Of a stretch of 64,000 bases of DNA, positions 45,322-52,937 are shown piece by piece. The DNA is from Chloropicon primus (Eukaryota > Chlorophyta > Chloropicophyceae > Chloropicales > Chloropicaceae): contig CP060755.1 in NCBI GenBank assembly GCA_023205875.1, forward strand, positions 682,001 through 746,000, read 5' to 3'. Each line of letters starts with the position of its first letter. Within the stretch, counting starts at the first letter, position 1. The position numbers and the translations under genes are program-made. Below the pieces are notes generated by a model. The model ran no database searches. It saw only the letters and a list, made by a program, of their open reading frames with translations, and was not told where the DNA came from.

Positions 45322-48018
45322 CTAGTTCATCGTGGGGTACTGAGAGGGGTACTGAGGCTGCTGGTACGCCGGGGACTGGACCATGCCTGTGTTGTATTGG
45401 GCCATGGGGACCTGCACGGCAGGAGGAGCGGAGGCGTGGTAGTTCACCGTCTGCGGCAAACCATGTTGGGGCTGGTACTGGGGTTGACCAGGAGAGGCGG
45501 GAGCCGGGTCCACTTGCCTCCTGGCTTGCTTTTTGTTGTCCTCTTGCTCCTTGGAAGCCATGTCGTTCTGCTGGCTCCTGGCGCTCATGTTACCCCCGAC
45601 CGAGCTGCAGCAGGCAACGTTCAGCTGCGTCGACCGCTTGGTCTTGTAATACAGGCCTCCCCCCAAGAACACGGCGCCAACGGCTGGAATGATCACAGCC
45701 ATCAGGCCCAAGATGTCTCCCTCGGCTTCTTTGCCGTCTTCCTTCTCGACTCCGGCGCCAAAACTGGTGCAGTCGCTGCACCTCACATCCGTGTCATTGC
45801 TCGACCTGAACTGGCAGATGAAAGGAAATCGTTCATTGCAGTTCTCATCCTTGATGTTGTTCCTGCTGCCACGGCTGTCCATCACTCCGCAGTTTTCTGC
45901 ACCGCCAAAATTGTTGGGCTGGCCGGATCCCCAGATGTTGACCATTCCGTTCATCATGGGCTGCCAAGGATGCCCAGCAGAGCTGCGATCTATCCACTGC
46001 CATCCCCCGCTGGGCTCTGCGGACCCATCCTGTTGTGTCAGCCCGACCCAAGCACCATCCCTCGGAGCGATTCCACTGAGAAATTCGTATTCACTGGCGC
46101 TGGAGGGAACGGCGAGCTGGCCATCAGGAAATTGCTCGCAGTACTGCGCGGCGTCGTGGTAGCTCTCGGCATAGCTCACCTTCACGAAGGTTTTCGTGGA
46201 GGAGCTCTGCCTGTAGCAGCACCTATCTTTCGGGAGGTCAGGAGCGCACGAGCCCTCCTGACGCAGCATCTGCATTTCACAAGCGTCCGGCGTGGAATAA
46301 AAGCACGCCCTCGATCTCATCATCAAGCTACCCAACAACGACTGGTAATGGGTGCCAAAGTTTTGGTCCAGGGACTGGAGGGGGACGTCCACTCCAACGA
46401 CTCCGAGCATGTGCTTTCCCCCGCTCGACTCGTACACGACCTTGGCAGCCGTGGTAACCTTGAGACCCGTTGGATCGTCGTCGTAAGGCTCCGTCCAGAA
46501 GACGCCGTCGGAGTTGATGTTGCTCCGGGCCATGTACTTGTAGTAGCTCATCATCTTTGAAAGCGGGTCCTCTCCATCTGAGATGGAGCCCCACGCCCCA
46601 CCGTTAGCGCAAGCAATGCTGCGAGGGACAGCATCATCTGCGCCTTCGCCCATCGAATACGTGAAGATGGTGGCCCTCTTGCCGCCCTTGGCCACCAGTT
46701 TATCCTGAGCCATGTCGATGTACTCCACGATCTTGTCGGTGCACTTGCACGCTCCGTAAGCATCCTGGTAATCCCCCGAGCACGACTCGCACGTCTGGTC
46801 CCTTCCGTCAGTCAAAAACAAGATCACCGAAGAGCACGAACTCGTGTACCCTTCGTTGGCGGCAGAGTTCGAGAGAATCTCGAAGGCTTTCCCGAAGCCT
46901 GCACGGAAGTTTGTCTGCCCGTTCGCAACAACTCTGGAAACCGCCAACTTGGCCTTTGCGATGTTGTCCGACGTCGCCCGGATCAGGAAGGAATCGGACT
47001 GGCCAGGATCGATCGTCTGCACAGAGCTCTCGCCGTTGAACAGGACGATGGAGATGTAATCCGTGAAGCTGAAGGTGTCCAGCAAACCTGCTTTCCCGTC
47101 GTGCCCGTTGAGGGTGTCCTTGATGATCTGCAGCCTGCTTTTGCCACTCATAGTATACTGGTTCATCGAGCCACTCACATCAAGGACAATGACGACGTCC
47201 TTGGGGCCAGAAGAAGCCGCAAGGTACCAGGGCCTGATCCTTGGGTCGTAGGCCTTGCACCCCGTGCTGTCCCTCTCTCTGGCGTAGCCCGGGTAAATCC
47301 TGTACTGCCCATAGATGTCGCCAAAGTAAGTCCAAAGTAGATCGCTTGTATGCCTAGCTTTGAACCAAGGGTCGAGATTGCGGGTTCCGCAGATGAACTC
47401 GTCGGCAGCCGATGCCTCGTTCCTGGTCTCGGACGCAAGGAGCACAGTGGTCTTGTCAAAGTTCAGCTTCCTTCCGTCGCAGTTCGTCGGGGAGGAGCTT
47501 GTTGTGGGACACTGCGCTGGCAGGCCTCCGAAACGTTTCGTACAAGTGGGCGAGCCGATGTCGCTGGAGCAGCTCTTGTACGAGCAATCGAGGTTGCAGC
47601 TCGCAAGAGAGAAGCACCTTCCCTCGATGCTGCTCCTTGCCTGGCTCTCGAGGTCTCTGATAAAGGCCTCCTTCTCAGCTATGAGGCTGGCAAACGTAGC
47701 CGTGGTCGTAGGCAAGGTGTCTATTGGGCAAGCTCCCGCGTTGCCGACGGTGTTGTTGCAGCAACTCAGCGATGCAAAGGTGGAGTCCGACAGCATGGTG
47801 GCACCGGTGGCGGATGCACACATCGAATTGCCGTTGAGGGTGGCAGAAGAACACTTCTGGACGTCCACCTCAAACTTGTTGGCACAGGCTGTTGCCGTCT
47901 GCATCCGAGACACATAGCTATCCTTGCCTTCCTCGTACACTCCGCCCGAAGCGTGGACGAGGACACAGGCCTGCAGGAGAACCAGTGCACCCACGACGGC
48001 CGGATGAAGAACCGTCAT
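45322..48018 (-). CDS. VWA-cache-C-type lectin membrane protein (alpha2delta-like)
   Basis: The protein is 898 residues, intronless, from ATG 48018, which opens a signal peptide (HPAVVGALVLLQACVLVHAS). After a Cys-rich N-region comes the motif seen before VWA in calcium-channel alpha2delta proteins (TYFGDIYGQYRIYPG, YDPRIRPWYLAA). The VWA domain follows (residues about 270-470) with an intact MIDAS motif DVSGSMNQ. A cache-like region follows (WGSISDGEDPLSKMMSYYKY, MLGVVGVDVPLQSLDQNFG). A C-type lectin domain lies at about 612-742 (SYHDAAQYCEQFPDGQLAVP, WGSGQPNNFGGAENCGVM, RFPFICQFR) with a QPN calcium/sugar motif. One membrane helix (ILGLMAVIIPAVGAVFLGGG) precedes a Gln/Pro/Tyr-rich cytoplasmic tail. 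Probably a cell-surface sugar-binding or adhesion protein, or a channel accessory subunit. Confidence 0.9.
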   Translation of the reverse strand: MTVLHPAVVGALVLLQACVLVHASGGVYEEGKDSYVSRMQTATACANKFEVDVQKCSSATLNGNSMCASATGATMLSDSTFASLSCCNNTVGNAGACPIDTLPTTTATFASLIAEKEAFIRDLESQARSSIEGRCFSLASCNLDCSYKSCSSDIGSPTCTKRFGGLPAQCPTTSSSPTNCDGRKLNFDKTTVLLASETRNEASAADEFICGTRNLDPWFKARHTSDLLWTYFGDIYGQYRIYPGYARERDSTGCKAYDPRIRPWYLAASSGPKDVVIVLDVSGSMNQYTMSGKSRLQIIKDTLNGHDGKAGLLDTFSFTDYISIVLFNGESSVQTIDPGQSDSFLIRATSDNIAKAKLAVSRVVANGQTNFRAGFGKAFEILSNSAANEGYTSSCSSVILFLTDGRDQTCESCSGDYQDAYGACKCTDKIVEYIDMAQDKLVAKGGKRATIFTYSMGEGADDAVPRSIACANGGAWGSISDGEDPLSKMMSYYKYMARSNINSDGVFWTEPYDDDPTGLKVTTAAKVVYESSGGKHMLGVVGVDVPLQSLDQNFGTHYQSLLGSLMMRSRACFYSTPDACEMQMLRQEGSCAPDLPKDRCCYRQSSSTKTFVKVSYAESYHDAAQYCEQFPDGQLAVPSSASEYEFLSGIAPRDGAWVGLTQQDGSAEPSGGWQWIDRSSAGHPWQPMMNGMVNIWGSGQPNNFGGAENCGVMDSRGSRNNIKDENCNERFPFICQFRSSNDTDVRCSDCTSFGAGVEKEDGKEAEGDILGLMAVIIPAVGAVFLGGGLYYKTKRSTQLNVACCSSVGGNMSARSQQNDMASKEQEDNKKQARRQVDPAPASPGQPQYQPQHGLPQTVNYHASAPPAVQVPMAQYNTGMVQSPAYQQPQYPSQYPTMN

Positions 48019-48638
48019 GATGATGTGTCGATTGGAAGTTCTGTCCAGCAGTCCCAAGGCGCCGCCTTTTCTTTCGTGTGCAACGGGGATTGGAATCCTA
48101 AAAGGGGAGAGGGCTTGTCCACGAGGACCTTGCTGCGCCTTGGAGCCCAAAGACGAGGCTTTCTTCAACAACAACCCGCAGAGAGAGAGTCAAGACAAGA
48201 CACACGTTTTGTCTCCAAAAAAATATTGACCTTTCAACTTTTCTGTTAATTGGAATGGCAGCTCCCCAAGCGCTTGGAAGATGATGAGAGCGAGAGCGTG
48301 GACGGTGCCGAGTGGCATGATGGTTGGAGATCAACCGGGGGTGGGAACAAGGAGCGCCCGGATGCTCTTTCACTGCATTGGCCAAAGTTTCTCTGCCTTT
48401 TGGTGGAACGACGCCGCTTGAGAGCAACCGGAGTCCCTCTCCCGTGACTGCGGAGGAGGAGTGAGGGGCCTCACTGTGAGGCTACTCCCCGGGACCTCTT
48501 GTCGGAGAAGGGAGGAAGCCAGATTGGTCATGCAATTCAACACGAAAGCCACAGCACGGAGGGATGGCAACACGAGGTTAAAGTGCATCTCAAGTGCTCT
48601 CTCTTCTTGCTTGCTGCTGTTGTGCCCGCGGGGAATGA
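48019..48638. promoter_or_regulatory. Spacer upstream of the VWA-lectin gene, downstream of YidD gene
   Basis: 620 bases holding the VWA-lectin promoter and the YidD 3' end. Short open frames on both strands have no recognisable content. No RNA or repeat was noticed. Confidence 0.35.
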
Positions 48639-49136
48639 TTACTGACCCCACGGCACTGGTGGCCAGCGGGGAGGATCGTACGTGAAGGTTGTCTTCACTG
48701 GGTTGATCGGATTGCACCTCAGTATCCTCCACGCGGTCAGAATGCTTCCTTTGGCGAACCCAAACTCCTGGTAGGCCTGGATAGAGTAGTTGCTGCAGGA
48801 CGGTATGAAGCGGCAAGTGTTCGGAAGGAGAGGCGAGATGCCTTCCCTGTAAAACCGCAGAAGAGCTAGGGCTGCATCCACAAGGACGCCATTTTCCCCC
48901 GAACCCCCGTTCCCACTCTCCTCTCCCACTTGCTCCTCCTCCTCGCCCCTGCACTTCCGACACCAAGTCAGAGTCAGAGTCAACTGCTTCTCCCTCGGCC
49001 TCCGGACAACCCTCTTCCCCGGCGCCGAGACCAAATGGCGGCGGCATCGTCCGACCCTTTCGATTCCCTTCGCCAACGCCGTCACCCGCGAGGAGTTGCT
49101 CCTGACCCTCATCCTCAGCCTCATCCTCAGCCTCAT
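48639..49136 (-). CDS. yidD: YidD-type membrane protein insertion efficiency factor, organelle-targeted
   Basis: The protein is 165 residues, intronless. The C-terminal 75 residues are a complete YidD (haemolytic) domain: LLRFYREGISPLLPNTCRFI, PSCSNYSIQAYQEFGFAKG, LTAWRILRCNPI, with all three family Cys (TCRFIPSCSNYS and RC) and the final DPPRWPPVPW. Bacterial YidD is a small amphipathic protein near YidC that improves membrane protein insertion. Here about 90 residues precede the domain: an Arg-rich, acid-poor leader (MRLRMRLRMRVRSNSSRVTA, then GRCRRHLVSAPGKRVVRRPR) that looks like an organelle presequence. The leader's start is coded by a 12-base tandem repeat. Plastid location is likely, since plant YidD-like proteins are also nuclear-coded. 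Confidence 0.9.
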   Translation of the reverse strand: MRLRMRLRMRVRSNSSRVTALAKGIERVGRCRRHLVSAPGKRVVRRPREKQLTLTLTWCRKCRGEEEEQVGEESGNGGSGENGVLVDAALALLRFYREGISPLLPNTCRFIPSCSNYSIQAYQEFGFAKGSILTAWRILRCNPINPVKTTFTYDPPRWPPVPWGQ

Positions 49137-49141
49137 CCTCC
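49105..49141 (-). repeat. 12-base tandem repeat coding the YidD leader start
   Basis: Three copies of CCTCATCCTCAG (plus strand) span the start codon and code for MRLR units, each offering an in-frame ATG. Confidence 0.85.
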
Positions 49142-49455
49142 AAGTCAACTCAACGCTTAGAGAAGCAGAAGCAGCAGAGCAGTCCACAGAGTAAGGGATC
49201 GGGTCGCACCTCGGGCGTGACTTTACCCTGACCCTTGCTTGGAGATTCCTGTTCCTTGGACGCCCCGTTCCTTCCCTCTGGCTCCTCCGTCATCTTCTTT
49301 GGGACAGACGACCTATGATTATGAATATTTTATAGTCGACAGACGGCGACCAGGGACGAAGGGAGGAGGGCAAGGGGAGCGAGTGTCACCTCTGTCGAAG
49401 GAAACGTCCGTCGGTGAGGGAGCAGAACGACGTGGGTTTGCGGGAGCTGGGAGAA
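49137..49455. promoter_or_regulatory. Divergent promoter region, YidD / TRM10
   Basis: 319 bases between two start codons. AT-rich sequence ATGAATATTTTATAG lies at about 49319-49334. No other element is clear. Confidence 0.4.
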
Positions 49456-50546
49456 ATGTCGGGAGAAGGAATGGACAAGGAGAAGGAGAAGGAGAAGGAC
49501 TCGAAGTCTGAGGAGGAGAAGATAGTGAACAAGAGAGTCGCCGGCGAGAGGCGGAGGAGTGGGGAGACCACAGCCACAGTGGAGGAGAGGGAGTGCAAGC
49601 GTCTTAAGCAAATTGATCACCTTCCTGCGGCGGAGGATATCAAGCGGGAGGACTACCCCTCGAAGAACGCGTATAAGAAGGCGCTCAAGGACCTGCGAAA
49701 GCTCAAGCAGAAGCTGTTGAACAAGGAGCAGGTGAAGAACGAGAGGAAGGCCAAGCAACAGGAGAGGTTGGAAAAGAGAAGGAAGGCCAAGGACAGCCTC
49801 TCGGAAGATGAGGTGAAGGTGAGTGGAGATCCTGCCTTTGGCCGTGGAGCTTTGGAACTGACACCGTCTTGCGTTCCCTTTCCCTTGTTCCAAAGGCAAT
49901 TAAGAAGCGGGCGAAGGACAATTACAACGAGAAGAAGCAAGTCAAGGAGGAAAAGCGGAAGAGGCTCCTGGATGCCCAAACAAGCGCTCCCACGGTCGTG
50001 ATCGATCTGGAATTCGGCAAGTACATGACAGATACTGAGATGCGGAGTTTGGTCCATCAGTTGATGTATTGCTACTCCAGCAACGGCAAGTCTGAGCGGC
50101 CGCTGCACATAATGCTCTCTGGACTGAGTGATCCTGTGGGAAAATACATCAAGGAGACCAATGGGTACAAGAACTGGGTGATGACCATGGAGGATGGAAG
50201 TTACTTGGATGCCCTTCCCGACAGGCGTGATGACCTGGTGTACCTCACGGCAGACTCTGAGAACCTCGTGGAGTCCATTGACCCCTCAAAGGTGTACATC
50301 ATCGGAGGAATAGTGGACAGGAACAGGCACAAACTCCTTTGCCAGAAGAAGGCGGAGGAGCAAGGGATAGCCACGGGGCGGCTTCCGATACGGGAGCATG
50401 TGAACTTGCAGAGTTCGACCGTGCTGACCACGAACCAAGTTTACGATATCATTTTGAAGTTCCACGAGTGCAAGGACTGGGCGACAGCTCTGAAGGCGGT
50501 CATTCCCACGAGGAAACTGAAGAAGGAGCCGTCGAATCAAAAATAA
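49456..50546 (+). CDS. TRM10: tRNA (guanine9-N1)-methyltransferase, TRM10 family
   Basis: Two exons (49456-49818, 49896-50546) give 337 residues, joined in phase 0. TRM10 is a SPOUT-fold enzyme that methylates N1 of purine 9 in tRNA using S-adenosylmethionine. The N-terminal 150 residues are charged and highly Lys/Glu-rich (helical, KLKQKLLNKEQVKNERKAKQ), as in yeast and human homologues. The catalytic domain runs from VVIDLEFGKYMTDTEMRSLV through MLSGLSDPVGKYIKETNGYK, DLVYLTADSENLVESIDPSK, VYIIGGIVDRNRHKLLCQKK, and ATGRLPIREHVNLQSSTVLT to TNQVYDIILKFHECKDWATA. The GGIVDRNRHK segment contains the conserved catalytic Asp, and LPI is a family signature. Location is probably nuclear/cytosolic. 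Confidence 0.95.
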
Positions 50547-50632
50547 AGAGTGCGCAAACGCTTGCAGCCGTGCGCGCATTAACTGAAAGATGTTCACTCG
50601 AGCCTCTTTCAAAATTTGTTCTGTCTGTTGCT

Positions 50633-51823
50633 TCAAAACATGTGCTCGGGGCGGTGGTCCGTCTCGTAGTCCAAGTGAACAAAGGCCCGCTCGATCTCCG
50701 GAAGACTCTCGATCTTGTTCTGCAGCGACTCCCCGATGTCGTGCGCATCCCGGAGCGACATGTCCCCAGGCAGCACGAGGTCCACCTCCGCGAACAGCCT
50801 CTTTCCGAAGGTGTACGCCCGAACCGTGTCCACTTGCAAGATGCTGGGGTGGTGGTGCGCGCTCAGAAAGGTGAGCTTCTGGAGGTAAAAGGGGTCGGCA
50901 CTCCGCCCGACCATGGCGATAATGTGCTCGTAGGCCGTGGCTCCCCAGACCCTCGTGATGTAAGCAGCCAGGACTATGGCAACTAGGGGGTCGATCCACG
51001 GAGCCACCCGATCCCCCAGCACAGCTCCCAGGATACCCAAAGTGTTCGTAATCGTGTCATTCAAGTGGTCTTTCGCCAGGACGACGATCGCGTCCTGTTT
51101 CTCTGTCCTGCAAAGCAAGAAGAGCAAGAACTTGGCTCCCACCGTGAAGGCCATGAGGCCCACCAGGATCCTCAAGTGCTCCAAGTGGTGGACGTGCTCG
51201 GGCCCCACGAACTGCCGAACTGCCTCGACCATCACAGAAAACCCGACCGTACCCATCATGCTCGAGAAAACGATAATCCCCAAGGGCTCCATCCTCGTCT
51301 TGCCGACCGGGTACTTGTAGATGTCTGGCCTCCTCATGGCCCGGTTTGTAAAGTACAGAATCGTCCCGGACGTGAGGTCCAGCAGACTATCGAGGGCGGA
51401 CGCTATGATGGCAAGACTCCCGCTCAAGAACGCGGCCACGACTTTCAGCACCAGCAGGAGGACGTTCGTGCACAAGGAACCAGCTATCAGCCAGTTGGAG
51501 TCCTTGGACGCGCCTGCGCTGGCTCTCCTCGCGCCGTCCACGCCGGACAGACGAATGCTGTCGACCTCCGCAAGAGAATCGATGACCGTGTTCCTCTCCT
51601 TGTAGTACTTGACGATGTTCGTCGCGTTCGCCGAGCCAGTCCCACCCGAGTGACGCTTGTGCAAACCTTTGAGCTCCTCGTCGGTGAACTTCCTCTGCAG
51701 GAAGACTCCAATCTTGGGGAATTCGGACTCGGAGATCTCGCCGCCCATCAGAGAGGTCTTGTCTTCCGAAGCTTGCGCCGTGGAGCACGACGCCTCTTCC
51801 CTCCTCGCGCTGGCCACGTCCAT
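50633..51823 (-). CDS. Cation diffusion facilitator, Mn-CDF (MTP8-11-like)
   Basis: The protein is 396 residues, intronless. CDF proteins are proton-coupled dimeric exporters that move divalent metals out of the cytosol. Six membrane helices begin at about residue 112 (NWLIAGSLCTNVLLLVLKVV). Both metal-site helices carry the DxxxD motif: DSLLD in IIASALDSLLDLTSGTIL, and DHLND in VVLAKDHLNDTITNTLGILG. DxxxD in both is the hallmark of the manganese group rather than the Zn group (HxxxD). The cytosolic C-terminal domain (VDTVRAYTFGKRLFAEVDLV, LRDAHDIGESLQNKIESLP) is the ferredoxin-like regulatory domain. Membrane location (Golgi, vacuole or plastid) cannot be told; the 110-residue N-terminus is hydrophilic. 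It is tail-to-tail with TRM10, 86 bases apart. Confidence 0.94.
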   Translation of the reverse strand: MDVASARREEASCSTAQASEDKTSLMGGEISESEFPKIGVFLQRKFTDEELKGLHKRHSGGTGSANATNIVKYYKERNTVIDSLAEVDSIRLSGVDGARRASAGASKDSNWLIAGSLCTNVLLLVLKVVAAFLSGSLAIIASALDSLLDLTSGTILYFTNRAMRRPDIYKYPVGKTRMEPLGIIVFSSMMGTVGFSVMVEAVRQFVGPEHVHHLEHLRILVGLMAFTVGAKFLLFLLCRTEKQDAIVVLAKDHLNDTITNTLGILGAVLGDRVAPWIDPLVAIVLAAYITRVWGATAYEHIIAMVGRSADPFYLQKLTFLSAHHHPSILQVDTVRAYTFGKRLFAEVDLVLPGDMSLRDAHDIGESLQNKIESLPEIERAFVHLDYETDHRPEHMF

Positions 51824-52937
51824 CACCTCTCACTCACTATTCAATACAGAGTTTGATCTCACACCCCCTAAAGCCTGTCTTCGTCCCAAGCGCCGCCCAT
51901 CGTCCGTCCCAGCCCTCACCCGCACGCCATTGAACCTCAAAAGCGATCGCCTTTCCAAGGACCTCGACCCCTGCAGCCGAACCAAGCCACTCTTTCCCCT
52001 ATCCAAGGCCAGCAGGTTGTCCAGCGCCTTCCACTTTCCGCTTTAAAGCAAAGTCACGCCAAGATGTCACGAGTGAGACGCCTAACGAAAGCCCTCGAGC
52101 ACGCCACTTGGCCTCAATTCACCACCCTGACGCCGTCTTTGTCCCGCCTTGGCATCCCAAAGAGCAAAGTTACAAAGCAAAGTGACAAAGCAAAGTTATC
52201 CTTCCCGTGAATCCAAACCCTTGGCCACAAAACCGTCAGGAGTGAGACGAAACCCAAAGGAATGCCAAATCCTCGAGCACACACAAGCTTGGCCTCGACC
52301 TCAATTCACCACACTGGCTGCCCTCCTGTCCCGCCTTGGCCTGCGCAAGATCGCTCCGGCCTGCCTCGATCATCGCCAGGTTGTCCTCCCGCGAAAAAGT
52401 GTAATTTTTTGGAAATCATTTTTTACACATTTTTGGCGGGAACGAAAACGGAAAGGAAGCTGTCGAGGGGAAGACAGAAGGACGAACCCTCTGGCGGTTC
52501 AAGGCCACGAGAGGGGAGGCAAGGGCGTCGTTTGGTGTGCTGGGCGACCCTTGGCGGACGAGAGGGTCGACGGAGGTGTGCAACGCGAGAGGTGCGAAGT
52601 GCTCGCGTCGTCGTATTACGCGGTAGACGAAAGGGCGAACGGAGTGGAGGAGGGAGAAGGGAAGAGGCAGGCCAAGGGAAGATGGAGTCTCTGTGTTGTG
52701 GTGGAGAGAGGGGCAGCAGTTTTGAGGTGAGTCCAGGCGCACGATCACGGAAGAGATCGTATTGGAGTTTCGCTGAACCCGCGCGGACTTTGCGGTTACG
52801 AGCACCGCTGCGACTACCAGAGCAGGGAGAGGGCACGACCCCTTCGGCCGTTACTTTGCCGTCGTCGTCGTCGCTTGTGTGTGTGTGTGTGTGCTCCTCA
52901 TTGAACCTGAACCTGGTCTTCTTCGACGGAGACCAAG
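51824..52937. promoter_or_regulatory. 1.1-kb divergent spacer, Mn-CDF / CD36 family, with repeats and E2F-like sites
   Basis: The longest gene-free stretch in the window. It holds an imperfect direct repeat (about 52065-52152 and 52245-52351), CAAAG-rich tandem units (about 52161-52200), two E2F-like motifs about 45 bases apart (CTCCCGCGAAAAA at about 52386-52398 and TTTTGGCGGGAA at about 52431-52442), and a (GT)n run at about 52877-52894. A short ATG-started open segment at 52682-52726 ends in a good GTGAGT donor and could be a 5' exon of the CD36-like gene. No further gene was recognised. Confidence 0.45.
52065..52351. repeat. Imperfect direct repeat pair
   Basis: Two related segments, 52065-52152 and 52245-52351, share GTCA[CG]GAGTGAGACG, CCTCGAGCAC, CTTGGCCTC, CTCAATTCACCACCCTG-like and GTCCCGCCTTGGC in the same order with small insertions in the second copy. 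Confidence 0.75.
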
